Shown here piece by piece: positions 44,727-56,340 of a stretch of 64,000 nucleotides of DNA (its first letter is position 1; each line of letters starts with the position of its first letter). The translations under genes and the position numbers were made by a program. This stretch comes from Euryodendron excelsum (lineage: Eukaryota > Streptophyta > Magnoliopsida > Ericales > Pentaphylacaceae): NCBI GenBank assembly GCA_033060915.1, contig CM065387.1, positions 37,347,001 through 37,411,000 on the forward strand, read 5' to 3'. The notes beneath the pieces were generated by a model that was given only the letters and a program-made list of their open reading frames with translations, did not search any database and had not been told where the DNA came from.

Positions 44727-44813
44727 TGGCACATGTGCTACATGCGCCAGCGCAAAATTTGGCCAAGCGCATTTAGCACATGCGACAAGCCTATTCCAAG
44801 TTGCTTATAAATA
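44727..44813 (+). promoter_or_regulatory. Family B promoter, 3' LTR copy
   Basis: Arms TGGCACATGT and ACATGCGCCA around GCT (44727-44749), a second diverged palindrome, then TATAAATA at 44806-44813. Against the 5' copy, the opposite arm carries the mutation, so the ancestral palindrome was probably perfect. Confidence 0.6.
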
Positions 44814-46080
44814 CCAGACCCCCTGTTGCATATTCCAACTCCAAAATTGATGCGAAACTCTGCTGGAACTGCTCCAGAACTTCGAATCTCTATAGACATT
44901 TCACTCCTCCAACACTTAGGCTAGATTCCACCCTCCTTAAGGCCATACACTTCACTTACTTAGCCCCATACACCACTAAACACTCCCTTCCAGCCCTTCA
45001 AGCCTTCTTGAAGTCATTCAAGTTCCAATGAAGACATCCATTGAAGACTACAAGTGTGTTGAAGGCAAAAGGTGGTATCCCTTTTACATTTTTGTCTTCC
45101 CCCACTCTTCTCTTCTCCCTCATAGCCTACTTAGGCTATTCTCTATTTTAATCCCCATCTTCAACCCCTCATTCTTGCATGCTTGAGCTAAGAGGGCTCT
45201 TAGTTCATGCCTAGAGGAAAGCAAGTGAGAGCCACTATGTAGGAGGATCTTTCACTAGCCTACTTTAAGATGGTATGGCCTAGGAGCCCCTTGTTTATAT
45301 GGTGTAGCCTAAAAGCCTTGTATGTATTCATGACCCCTTGCATATTACTATTTTGATCATGTCTTGTGTGCTTGGCTTCATTTGCATGCTTGTCACCATA
45401 TTCTACAATGATTACATTACTCTTATTTCCATGCCATTTCCAAGCTCTATATTTCTTTAAAAAATGATTCCAAAAGTTGGCCCCTTGAAGTTTAGGAGGA
45501 TGCATTAGAAAATCGTGTCTTAGATAATTCCTTACTAACCCCGTAACTCGCATTTTGGCATCATGGCATTTTAACTTGCATAAGAATTATTTTCTAGCTC
45601 TCCAATTTTTAAGGTTTCCATTCTTTTAAGTTTAGGGGTTGGAATGGCCCCATGGAACCCTCTCTTGAGTGGTCTCCCTTTTATTTGGCCATAGGAACCC
45701 TCTCTTGATGGAATGGTCTCCTTAAAAAATGGCTTTCAAAATCTTTTTCCGAAAATGGTTTTCAAAAATTCATCCTCTCCATCTTTGCATTAAAAATGGT
45801 ACTTTAAAAGGTTGTCATCATCATGTTGATTTTTTGACCCCTTATACTCTTGTCAATATAATGGTTATAATGGTCATAAGGAAACCTTCCTTGGAATGGT
45901 TTTCAAGCATTACCTATACAAATCATACTCTTGGTTAGAGTCAAAATTTTCATGGAAATGATTTAAAAAAAGATTGCCTACCAAAGTCCATTGCATAACA
46001 TGTTTTGTTTTTCAAAACTATTTCCAAAAAAGTGTATCAAACAACCTTTTAAAATCATCTTTAAATCCAACCATATGTTA

Positions 46081-46400
46081 ACTTCACCCTAGTTACCCAA
46101 TCCTAGGTTAACTTGACCCTAGTTATCCAACCATAGGTTAACTTGATGCTAGTTACCCAATCCTAGGTTAACTTGACCCTAGTTATCCAACCATAGGTTA
46201 ACTTGACCCTAGTTACCCAACCTTAGGTTAACTTGACCTTAGTTAACCAACTCTAGATTAACTTGACTCTAATTCACTCACCTTAGGTTAACTTAAATCT
46301 AGTTAATTAACTCTAAGTCATCTTAACCTTAGGTTAACCCTACACTAGTTAGCTAACCCTAGTTTGACTTAACCTTAGGTCACCCTAAGCCATAGGCTAA
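46081..46400 (+). repeat. 30-bp tandem repeat, about 8 clear copies
   Basis: The unit ACTTGACCCTAGTTAYCCAA with NNTAGGTTA has an exact 30-bp period from 46081 to about 46320 and degenerates to 46400. It is found only in the family B LTR. It is not telomeric: the period and sequence differ. Confidence 0.9.
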
Positions 46401-47664
46401 CACTACATAGGTTAGTATGTTTCAAGGTTCCAACTCATGAAACCTTTTTAAACTATACTCATTTATCCAAAACCTTCAATCCTCTTGAGATTTCAAAAAC
46501 CAACTCTGAGATATTTCCAAATATGTTTTCGAAAGATTACAAATCTAAGGTATCCCTAACCCTCTTATGGTTAAGGACCCTAAAGGAAGGTGACATATCA
46601 AGAACAACCCCCAAGGTTATCCATATTAGGATTCCAAATCTTTAGCCACTTTCAAAAATCACTTTCAAAAACTAATTCATCAAAACATTCCAAAGTCATT
46701 CCTCCAAGGTTTTCAAAACAAGACTTCAAAAACACTTTCAAATTCTCTTGAGTCGTTCCAAAGCATTTTTTAAAACTCCCTTAAGTTGATCTAAAAACAT
46801 TTTTAAAGCACTCCATCATTCAATTTCAAGTTAAAACTTTCAAGACCACAATGTGTCTTCAACTTTCCCAAAGACCTCAAAATATCTTCAAACTGTCCAA
46901 AGGCCCAAATGCGCCTATTTTCCATCGGGCTCTTGCCCGAACTACAAATGACCTGATTCTCGCCAAATGAGATATATAGGCAACCTAAAATGGTGTGGTC
47001 ATAACTTCTATTTCAACTCCAATCCCCTTTTCAACAAATTTCAATTAATTCAAAGTTCCTATTTCAAACTCCTTCAAAGACTTCCATATTTCAAACTCCT
47101 TCCATACTTGCATCAAGCATCATTCATCCAAAAAGCAATGTAAAAATCCCGTTTTTCAAAATTCTAATGTGGACATTAAGTGGACAATGGTAACCGATTA
47201 TTCTAGTGAGTGAACAAAAGGGTGATTAGACATTTAGGTACCGAAAGTGCGGGTTAGGGTGATGATCTTAGGGGATCTTCCCTGTACGTAACTAACCCCC
47301 GAACCATAGACTTCTGTTTTTGAAAGACCAAAATGGAGTTATTTTAAAACAGGGCTTAAATCTTTCCAAACGTTGACAAATAAGTTATTTCCTTAAAAAC
47401 CCTCTCTTGAGGGAATTTTCAAAATCTTTTCTAAAAATCCTAAGTTTAATCTTTGAATTAATACTTAGTTTTAGGTGACCTAACTTATCTTAATCAAGTT
47501 AGGTGGCGACTCCTATTTTTCTAAAAAGCCCTTAGTCAAACCAATTCCAAGTTCAAACCTAGTCACACTTGTCCTTCTAGTAGGACGAGTTCTAGTGACA
47601 GAGTTCCATGCTTTTGGTCTCCGAGTCGAAAGGACCTTGGACACCCAAAAACAGGGGCACGACA

Positions 47665-47669
47665 CCCTT
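47665..47669. repeat. Target-site duplication CCCTT, right copy
   Basis: This is the mate of 30231-30235. Confidence 0.9.
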
Positions 47670-48580
47670 TATACACAAAGTTCTTAAAGGACTTGTGCAC
47701 TATTAAAAGACGACTCATTGTGAGAGAAGCCTATTTTCTGAACCAAGAAGCTAGAGAGGTTTTACAAGTAAATCTTTCACCAAAATACAAGGACCCGGGG
47801 AGTCCAACCATTCCATGCATAATTCAAGATCATAGGGTTGATAATGCTTTGCTAGATCTAGGATCTAGTGTGAACTTGCTACCTTGTTCTATTTATTAAT
47901 AGTTAGGGTTAGGAGAGTTGAAGCCTACTAGAATCACCCTTCAATTAGCTGATTGTTTGATTAAGATTCCTAGGGGTATGGTGGAAGATGTGCTTATCCA
48001 AATGGATAAATTCTACTTCCCGATTGATTTTGTAGTGTTAGACATCGTGGGGAACTCAAATGATCATTATCCTATCTCTATCATTTTAGGTCGTCCCTTC
48101 CTAGCAACACCCAATGGTATTATTCGTTGTAGGGGTGGGGAGTTGAACTTATCAGTCACAAACATGATGGTAGATATGAACATCTTCCATGTGGGTAATA
48201 AATCGGGAGAGTGTGAAGACATCAAGGAGATTAGCATGATATATGTTCTAGTACAAGAACATTTTAATAGAGAATTCTTGATAGATCCACTTGAGAGAGC
48301 CTTAATTCAGAATAGAGTGTTTAGAAGAAGCAATGATAAATGAGAAAGCAGCAGAGTGAGTTATTGCTATGTTTATGAGTAATTGGACCCAATGTGTTGA
48401 GCTATTAGGGCTCAATACTGGTAAACCTGAACCATCAGAAGTGGAAGCTCCTATTTTGGAGCGAAAGCCATTGCTATCTACTCTTAAATATATATTTTTA
48501 GGCAATGGTGAATCTTACCCAGTAGTGATATCCTCTAGCCTTTCTAAAGGCTAAGAGGATCAATTGAAGAAGGTGCTCTT
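47670..48580 (+). pseudogene. Athila-type protease and start of pol, broken
   Basis: This continues the gag frame cut at 30235. KDLCTIKRRL is followed by a linker and ALLDLGSSVNLLP, the retroviral-type aspartic protease active site (usual form D-(S/T/L)-G-(A/S)). Two stops follow at about 47897. The frame then continues ELKPTRITLQLAD, FVVLDI and ISIILGRPFLAT, the second protease signature (47918-48343). The last part, YIFLGNGESYPVVISSSLSK, is the linker before reverse transcriptase. It is cut at 48580 by the minus-strand element; reverse transcriptase and integrase are not in the window. Confidence 0.8.
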
Positions 48581-51500
48581 TGTCGCGCCCAGATTTTTCA
48601 CACTCGAGGAATACTCACCCAAGCGGGAAAAATGCTGTACTCTCTCTTTAGAACTCACCCTCCTAAAAGAATGAGTGTGACTAGATTTGAATTGAAAACA
48701 GGTTTGAATAAAGGGCTTTTTGAAAAATATTCGGAGTCGCCACCTAACTTGATTAAGGTGAGTTAGGTCACCTAAAAAAAAAACTAAGAATAATCCGAGG
48801 ACTACACTTAGGGTTTTTGAAAAACAATTTTGAAAACATCTCCTCAAGAGAGGGTTTTTAAGAAAATAGGTTGTTTGGCAACCTTTGGAAAACATTTAGC
48901 CCTTTTTTGAAAAATAACTCCTTTTGGTCTTTAAAATCAGTGATCTAGGTTCGGAGGTTGGTTACGTGTAGGGAAGACGCACTAAGCTATCACCCTACCC
49001 CGCCCTTTCGGTACCTACATGTCAATCTACCCTAGATTCACCTATGAGAGTCTTGAATTAACAAATGGTCGATCCTATTCACTTTAGAAAAATAATGTTT
49101 GAAAAATATGATGCATGATAGGCAAGTGCAAGATGAGAGAATTGGAAAATAGAAATTGATTTGAAAAGAAATTGATTTCATTTGAAAATAGATTTGAAGA
49201 AATAGAATTGAAATTGAAAAGTTTGAAAATTGAAAGTAGAAGTTTGAAAATAGAAATTTTGGAATTTTGAAAATAGATTGGAATTTGAGATTTGAAAAGA
49301 TTTTGGAAACCGCACCCATGAGGGTGGAATTGAAAGTTTGAAAAGTATTGTGACCGCACCTATGAAGGTTGCCTACGTATCCCTTTAGGGGAATCATGTC
49401 AGCCGTAGTTCGGACCGGAGTCCGATTGAAAAGAGAAGGGTTGATTTGAAAGGAAGAGATTGAATTGGAAAAAAGAAATTGAATTGAAAATTGGATTTGA
49501 TTTGAGATTAGAAGAGGAGATTGGAAATTGAAATTGAAAAGATTGGACTTTGATTTGAGGAGATTGATTTTGGAAAGACTTGGTTTTGGAAAGATGGAAG
49601 TTTAGGAAACCTAGACTTAGGAAAGATAGGAGACCTAGGGAAGACTTGAGATTAAGAAAGATTGGATTGGAATGTTGGATTTGGAAGATTTAGAAAGATT
49701 GGATTTTAGAAAATATTCGAATTAGGAAAGGTCCGTTTTAGGAAGGTTTCGTTTTCGGAAAGTTTTAGGTTTAGGAAAGTTTTCGAAAAAGGAAAGGTTT
49801 TCAGATTAGGAAAGTTCCCAAATTAGGAATGTTTTGAAAATCGGAAAGTTTTGATTTTAGAAATGTTTTGAAAAAGGGAAGTTTTGAATTTGGAAAGCTT
49901 TGAAAACAAGGAAGTTTTGAAAATAAGAAAAGTTTCGTTTTGGGAAAGGTTTGAGAAAGGAAAGTTTTCAATTTAGGAAATGTTTGAAAAAAAGGAAATT
50001 TCAACTTAAGAAAGTCTTGAATTTAGAAAGTTTTGAATTTAGAAAAGTTCTAGATTTGAAAAGATTTTGAAGTTTTGGAAAGTTTAGAATTTAGAAAGTT
50101 TTTAGGTTTAGAAAGATTTAACTTAAGAAGGTTTCAAATTTAGAAAGTTTTGAATTTGGAAGCTTAGAATTTTAGAAAGATTTGAAATTTAGAAAGTTTA
50201 GGATTTAGAAAGTTTTAGAGTTTTAGAAAATCTTGAAATTAGGAAAAGCTTGAGTTTAGGAAAGGTTTGAAAACTTAGATTTGAAAAAGATTTTGAAAAA
50301 GGGTAGAATTAGGAAAGGGTTGAACTAGGAAAGATTTAAAAGTTGAGTTTTAAAGTTTAGGAAAGATTTTTATGTTCAAGTTTTGGAAACTTAAGATTTA
50401 GGAAAGTGAAAGTTTAGGAAGGATTCAAATTTAGGAAAGATTTGGATTTTGAAACTTAACGAAAGATTTGAAGTTTAGGTTTAGGAACCTTATGGTTTAG
50501 GAAGGTATTGAATTAGGAAAGGTTTGGGATTAGGAGGGATTGGATTTGGTTTCTAAAAGAGAAAGGTTTGATTTTGTTTCCAAAAACGGATGATAGGATC
50601 TAGTTTCCTAAACGGGGAGATTTGATTTGGTTTCCTAAAGGGAAGATAGGATTTGACAAGGATTTGAAAAGGGGGATTCTAGAAACCCTAGGTTTGGAAA
50701 ATTATTGTTTTGACGTAGAAAAGAGGTTTTGAAAACATTTATAGTTTTGATATAGAAAACAAAAGATTTTGGAAACCTAGGTTTGGGGTAAAGTTTGAAA
50801 ATCATGTTTTTGGAAAGAAAACTAGGGTTTCCTAATTGTGGGTTCTAGGGTTTGGTTTGGGCTCTAAGGAAAGTGTTTTCTTTGGAAAACGCGTTTTTGG
50901 AAACGAAGGTTTTCTAAAAGGGAATCCTAGGGAGGAGTTTTTTGGAAAGCATGTTTTTGGAAACGTAGAGTTTAGAAAGAAAATCCTATAGAGGAATTTC
51001 TAGAAGGAAGATTCCAGGAGGAGAGTTTTTAGAAAGATTTTTAGGGAGTGTTTTTAGAAAGTGAATTTTGAGGAAAAAAAGTTTTGGAAAGGAGTTGAAA
51101 AAGAGAGTTTTGAAAAAGAGATTTTGAAAGGGAGTTTTTGAAATCAATTTTGAAGAGGAGAGTTTTAGGAAAGTATGTTGAAAAAGAAATTTTTAGGAGG
51201 AGATTTTTGAAAAGAGAGAGTTTAGAAGGTGTAAAAAACATCTCACTTTTCTAAAACAATTCTAGCCATAAGAGGACTAGAACCACTTTAAGAATGTGGT
51301 ATTGAAAACAACAAGATTTGAAAATATAGACCAAAAGGTCACTTTTAATGTAACACTTTCCTAAAGCAACCCTAGCCATGGAAAGGCTAGAATCACCCTA
51401 GGATTGTGATTTTGAAAACATGTTTTTGAAAAAGAGCTTTTGATGCAATTTTGAAAATATGTTTGAAAACGATTTTTGAAAACAACTTTTTGAAAATGAA

Positions 51501-52093
51501 TTTTGGAAGATGCAAGACTATGATATGCACAATGCAATTTGGGGTCGTGAACATACAAGGTTAAGGCTTCACCACATAATCAAGGGGGCCGGAGCCACGT
51601 GGTCTTTGGTTAGACTAGAAGAAAGCCCCCGACACGGTGACTCTCCCATAGTCCAATCCTACACATGGACCGGGAATCCCCTTATTTCAAGCATGCAAAG
51701 AAAGGGGGGGAAAGAGATGGGGGATTAAAATAGAGAAAACCCAAGTGGGTTGGAGAGAGAAGAGAGAGGGAGAAAGTGCAGAAAATTAAATAGGGAGCCT
51801 ACCTTGTTTCTTGTTTATTTTGCGCGCCGTGCAGTCTTCAGTCTTCGGTCTTGATCTTCACCCTTCAGTCTTCGAGGGTTGTCTTCAAGTTTTGGATGGC
51901 TACTCTTCAAGTCTTAAGAGAGTGGTTGAAGGCTAGTGTATGAGTGTATAGGAGGCTAGGGTTTGTGTATAGTGGCTAGGGTTTGGAAAACCTAGGGAGG
52001 CTAGGGTTTTTGGAGGTGCTCGAGCTCTGTGTATCGAATTGTGTGATTTTTAGGTTAAGTTTGCAGACCCCTTTCACGTTGATCGAGGCTCTG

Positions 52094-52215
52094 TATTTAT
52101 AGAAGTTGGACAAGCCTGGCGCCTGTTGCAGTGGCGCCAGGGCAAAATTTATAATGGCGCCACTAGGAGTGGCGCCAGGCCATTTTTTGGCTTGGCGCCA
52201 CTGCTAGTGGCGCCA
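52094..52215 (-). promoter_or_regulatory. LTR promoter of the minus-strand element
   Basis: TATAAATA on the minus strand (52094-52101). Upstream are three palindromic GGCGCC units, including arms TGGCGCCACT and AGTGGCGCCA, as in the other family A LTRs. Confidence 0.65.
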
Positions 52216-53049
52216 GCCATTTAGGAAACAATTAAGGTCGGCAAGCAACGTATCTTTGACTAGATTTGGGCGCCTGTACTAGTGACTACCATGTAAACTT
52301 TAGCCTGGCTTCACTAGGAGTGACTCCGGAAAGTTCGGGAATGATTTGAAGGAGCCGGGAGTGACCCGGAAGGCCGGAAAGGAGCAGGAACACTCAAAAT
52401 TGTGTCCTGGAGGTATTTAACTTGAAAAATTAAGATAAGGTGAGTCGGAAAGGTTGACCGGGCCTTTAGGGGCAAAACGGTCAATCGGACTAGGAAACTG
52501 CCGGGGCAAACCCGGATTGTCCCGGAAAAAGACTTGGGATCTGGAAACATTATTTAGAATGTTCCCAGAGGTTGCCGGTTTGATTCCCAGGGCCGGCGTG
52601 GGCGGAAATGGAGACCGGCCCACCAGGGGCAAAACGGTCATTTTGTACCGGGTTTGCCGGAACTGACTCGGAATGGTCCGGAAAGGTAAAGGAAGGTCGA
52701 GAACACTATAAAAAGTATTCTCGGGACATTACCGGTTTGATACCCAGAGCCGGTGTGGTCGAGGAAGGAGACCGGCCCTCTAGGGGCAAAACGGTCATTT
52801 TGTACTGGGTTTGCCAGAACTGACTCGGAATGGTCCGGAAAGGTAAAGGAAGGTCGAGAACACTATAAAAAGTATTCTCGGGACATTACCGGTTTGATAC
52901 CCAGAGCCGATATGGTTCCCGGGGCGTTCGGATGCCTAGGAGCAAAATGGTCATCTTGACCGAAAAGTCTCGAAAAAGGTCCTAAGAGTAGTCTGGTTAT
53001 TTTTCACCGAAGTGAGCTAACAAACATGGGTATTGACCTAGGTTTTGAG

Positions 53050-53700
53050 TGTTTCCGCCACTCTAACGGTGTGAGTATTTCCGCTACTCGGACGGGGTTG
53101 ATGATTTGTGAGTATTTCCGTTACTCGGACGGGGTTGAGTATTTCCGCTACTCTAACGGGTCTGTGAGTATTTCCGCTACTCTAACGGGTCTGTGAGTAT
53201 TTCCGCTACTCTAACGGTTCTGTGAGTATTTCCGCTACGCTAACGGGTCTGTGAGTATTTCCGCTACTCTAACGGTTCTGTGAGTATTTCCGCTACTCTA
53301 ACGGTTCTATGAGTATTTCCGCTACTCTAACGGCTCTGTGAGTATTTCTGCTACTCTAACGGTTGAGTATTTCTGCTACTCTAACGGCTGTGTGAGTACT
53401 TCCGTTACTCTAACGGTTCTGTGAGTATTTCCGCTACTCTAACGGGTCTGTGAGTATTTTCGCTACTCTAACGGTTCTGTGAGTATTTCCACTACTCTAA
53501 CGGCTCTGTGAGTATTTCCGCTACGCTAACGGTTGAGTATTTCCGCTACTCTAACGGCTCTGTGAGTACTTCCGCTAGTCTAACGGTTCTGTGAGTATTT
53601 TCGCTACTCTAACGGTTCTGTGAGTACTTCCGCTACTCTAATGGTTCTGTGAGTATTTCGGCTACTCTAACGGTTGTGTGAATAATTTTGCTACTCGAAC
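53050..53700 (-). repeat. Expanded 29-bp minisatellite, about twenty units
   Basis: GTGAGTATTTCCGCTACTCT with AACGGNTCT repeats every 29 bp, with a few 25-bp variants. This is the reverse complement of the units at 4396-4705 and is far more amplified than in any other LTR here. Confidence 0.92.
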
Positions 53701-53859
53701 CGTCTCGAGGAATAAACTGTCTCGAGAGAGGGATTGGAAAGGGGTCTTACTGACTCCGAAGAGACGTGCCTGGATTGGAACCGTCTCATGGAATAAATTG
53801 TCTCGAGAGAGGGATTTGAAAGGGGTCCAACCGTCTCCGAAGAGATGTGCCTGGGTTTT

Positions 53860-54004
53860 GAGTGTTTCCGCCACTCTGACGATTGTGTGAGTGTTTCCGC
53901 CACCCTAATGGTTTTGTGAGTGTTTCCGCCACTCCGACGGTTTTGTGAGTGTTTCCGCCACTCTGATGGTTTTGTGAGTGTTTCCGCCACTCCAACGGTT
54001 TTGT
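53860..54004 (-). repeat. 29-bp minisatellite, five exact copies
   Basis: Five units of 29 bp (145 bp), each starting GAGTGTTTCCGCCACTC. They are the reverse complement of the array at 4015-4217, which has seven. Confidence 0.92.
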
Positions 54005-54262
54005 GAGTAGTTTTGCTACTCGGACCGTCTCGAGGAATAAACTATCTCGAGAGAGGGACTGGAATTGAAATAAGAAAAGACAATGCCCCTAAGGGCGTTT
54101 TGGTCATTTTGCCTCTATTTGGGCCTGACAGGCCCGCGAAGTGATGGAAAGGTGGAATTTAGACCTAGGGAATTGGATTCAATAGGAATATGCCCAAAAT
54201 GACTTGAAAACAAGTCTGGACGGAGTGTAGACTACCGAGCGATCAAAAATGGGGTGCTTACA

Positions 54263-54299
54263 GCTGCCCCTCTTTCTCTGTCTTTGCTTGTCAAAGACA
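54263..54299 (-). promoter_or_regulatory. Polypurine tract and hairpin, minus strand
   Basis: On the minus strand AAAGAGGGGCAGC directly precedes the LTR. TGTCTTTG (54279-54286) and CAAAGACA (54292-54299) form an 8-bp stem with loop CTTGT. Confidence 0.8.
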
Positions 54300-54310
54300 A
54301 AAAACGATAA

Positions 54311-55280
54311 GAGTAAGAGTCCCATGTTGACCGTGAGGCAGTCGGAGGGACGGACACTGGAAATCTTCCGACAACGAGGGTCGAAAACGGATAATGGGCC
54401 CAAAAGGCCTTCGAAAATGAGTGTTGGCTGGAAAAAGGGCAAAACTGCCCAGAATTTGGAGGGAATTCATTTTGACCTAAGACTTGAGTTTTGAAATCTT
54501 ATTGGACAGAAAACTTAGAAAGATTTTGGAAAATAGCATTTTAGGAGACATTTTGGAGGTAAGAATTTAAGAACTCTTTTGGATTTGAAGATTTTTGAGA
54601 TGGACAAGGATTTAGGATAGAAAACTTCAGAACTTGATAAAAATTTTGGAAGGAAGAATTTTTAGTGAAACCTTGAGAATTTTTAAGGATTTATTTTGTT
54701 TAAGACTCTTTTGAAAGAAAAGTTTGGGGAGCCATGGATTTGGAAAAGGGATTTTCTTGAAGAACTGAATCAGAAAAACTTGGAGATGGATTGAAAAAAT
54801 TTGAGATCTGATTTTGAAAATGAATTTTGACCTTGATTTTTGAAGTAGAATTTGATTTTAAGAATTGATTTTGAAGATGAACTTTTGGGAAAGAGAATCA
54901 GAAAACCTTTTGAAAACTGATTTTTGGAAAGGAACTTTTAGAAGAATGAATTTTTTGAAAACTTTTGGAGGACAATAATAGGAAACCCTTGGAAACTGAT
55001 TTTTGAAAAAAAACTTTTGAAGGGAAGAGGTTAAGAAACTTTTTGAGAAATTTTTAAGGAACCTTTGAGAGTTGATTTAGAAAAGAAACTTTGAATAAAA
55101 AGTTTAAGAAACCCTTTAAATTAGTTTGAGTAGAATTTATATGAAAGTTATGTCATTCATTTTCATTTATATTTATCTTTGGTTATTATCATTATTAATT
55201 TTTTTTCTTGCTTTTATTTCTTTATCTTTTAAACTGCATATATCAAATTCTAATACCTCTTACCTTGACTTACCTTTCAG
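54311..55280. other. Spacer upstream of antisense PMD frame
   Basis: A-, G- and T-rich sequence with TTTTGAAAA-like repeats, then a T-rich run (55140-55240) and TTACCTTTCAG (55270-55280). In the antisense direction it would be an intron ending at 55280. I see no palindrome array as clear as in the other two elements. Confidence 0.5.
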
Positions 55281-56340
55281 GATGGCGGGCGCAGGCGATG
55301 AGGGTTCTAAGAAGAGTCACTGCTTTGGGAAGATGGCCTGAATAGATTCTTGTCGGCAGCTCCAGCCGCTCTAGGGGTAGTCAGCACTCTGCCAATCGAG
55401 CACCTCCTAGCCAGGGTGGGAGGGGGGAGTAGGCCTCCAGTCGACCCCTTCCCTCTAGTTGAGCCAACCCTCGAGGATGAGATGGACATCGAGGTTTTCC
55501 ACTTTTGACTTTTCGGATGGCCGACGCTATTTTGAGCTGACTACGGGTTTGGTATGACGGGCATCCTTCATATGAGCAAGACATTTTTGCTGGTCCTTTG
55601 GTTGCATGGCTTCTCTCCTATTGGTGTAGCTTGCTTTCTGACAGTGGTTCCCATCTGCCCTGTCTTTCTCCCATTTTGGGGAATGTGAGCCTGCCCCTAC
55701 TCCCCATGAGTATGGCTTCCTCCTAGGTCTTCGGGATGGTTCAGCTGACATTGTGGGACCTACTTTTCCTAATAGCTGCTTTGCGATTGTGTCTTCTCAG
55801 GTTGGGTTCCGTTGTGCGGCCTTTTCTTCTGATCTCCTGCCCCTAGTTTTCTTATGTCCCAATGAAGCTCTTGTTCTCATATTCTGAATTTGCGACGCAT
55901 AGGAGAGCTCGTTCAGGGGATTGACATACTTCTCAAGATTGGTCCATTCCTCCATGATAGCCCTAGCTCTGTTTCTCTTGAACTTGTTGCTGTCTCCACG
56001 AAAGGGTGACTTGGTCGGCCGTTGATTGCGTGCATTGCTCGCCAGGATTCGGGAAGGACACTCATATGCCCCTATGATTGTGGGACAGACCTTCATGAGC
56101 CTTACTAGACTTTGGCAGGGGGCGATGCTCATTGTTGGGGATGTGCTTCATTATTCCAGCTTTGGGTGATCGGACACTCATTTAGTACCCCTCTTTCAAA
56201 GTCGTTTGATTAGGGAGGTCGAGGGTGGGTCATTGCCCCATTCTTTGTTTCTTGTTGGTCATGGAAATCTGAGCTTAGGTATGAGCCGGTACTGGAGATA
56301 TCTGAGGGTGGTTTTAGCTCCTTTTTATGTTTTGCCTTGT
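55281..56340 (+). pseudogene. Antisense PMD-like frame of the minus-strand element
   Basis: It lies on the plus strand, antisense to its own LTRs. It starts with ATG at 55282, right after TTACCTTTCAG. Broken frames give a Ser/Arg-rich N terminus and the GRGSRPPVDPFP-like block (55415-55465) shared with 9317-9711. Later GHSYAPMIVGQTFMSLTRL (about 56060-56120) aligns with GYSYALLAVGEIYVSFSRF of element B. Many stops and frameshifts show it is inactive. The match of start, order and orientation with the other two copies makes homology clear, although its PMD part is too damaged to call from this copy alone. Confidence 0.55.

Larger units (their letters stand above)
30236..47664 (+). mobile_element. 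Family B Tat-like element with nested solo LTR
   Basis: It runs from TGTAAGCACTCC to GGGGCACGACA with CCCTT duplications. The 5' LTR is cut short (30236-32225). The internal region is 32226-34108 plus 39206-43142, and the 3' LTR is 43143-47664. It has no gag or pol domain, and no primer-binding site because that end was lost. It carries an antisense PMD frame. Its LTR differs strongly from family A but shares the start, end, leader hairpin, U5 hairpin and polypurine tract, so the families are related. A family A solo LTR sits inside it. Confidence 0.88.
43143..47664 (+). repeat. Family B 3' LTR, 4522 bp
   Basis: It starts TGTAAGCACCTCATTTTTGC and ends GGGGCACGACA. Palindrome (44727-44749) and TATAAATA (44806-44813) are followed by a leader with AAAAGGTGGTATCC near 45070, a possible weak splice donor. 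It has an A/T-rich region in place of most of the G-poor tract, a 30-bp tandem repeat (46081-46400), the leader hairpin (about 46940-46985) and the U5 hairpin with primer-site mimic (47478-47513). Confidence 0.88.
48581..54262 (-). repeat. 3' LTR of the minus-strand element, 5682 bp
   Basis: Read on the minus strand it starts TGTAAGCACC (54262) and ends GGGCGCGACA (48581). Parts on plus coordinates: U5 hairpin and primer mimic (48733-48768), leader hairpin (49363-49410), C-poor tract (49430-51240), splice donor (51802), TATA box (52094-52101), palindromes (52118-52215), 157-bp repeats (52440-52960) and expanded minisatellites (53050-54004). Confidence 0.9.

Noticed and set aside
46081..46400. 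CCCTAG-containing repeats as interstitial telomere sequence
   Set aside because: The period is 30 bp and the unit is not the plant telomere heptamer; it belongs to the family B LTR.
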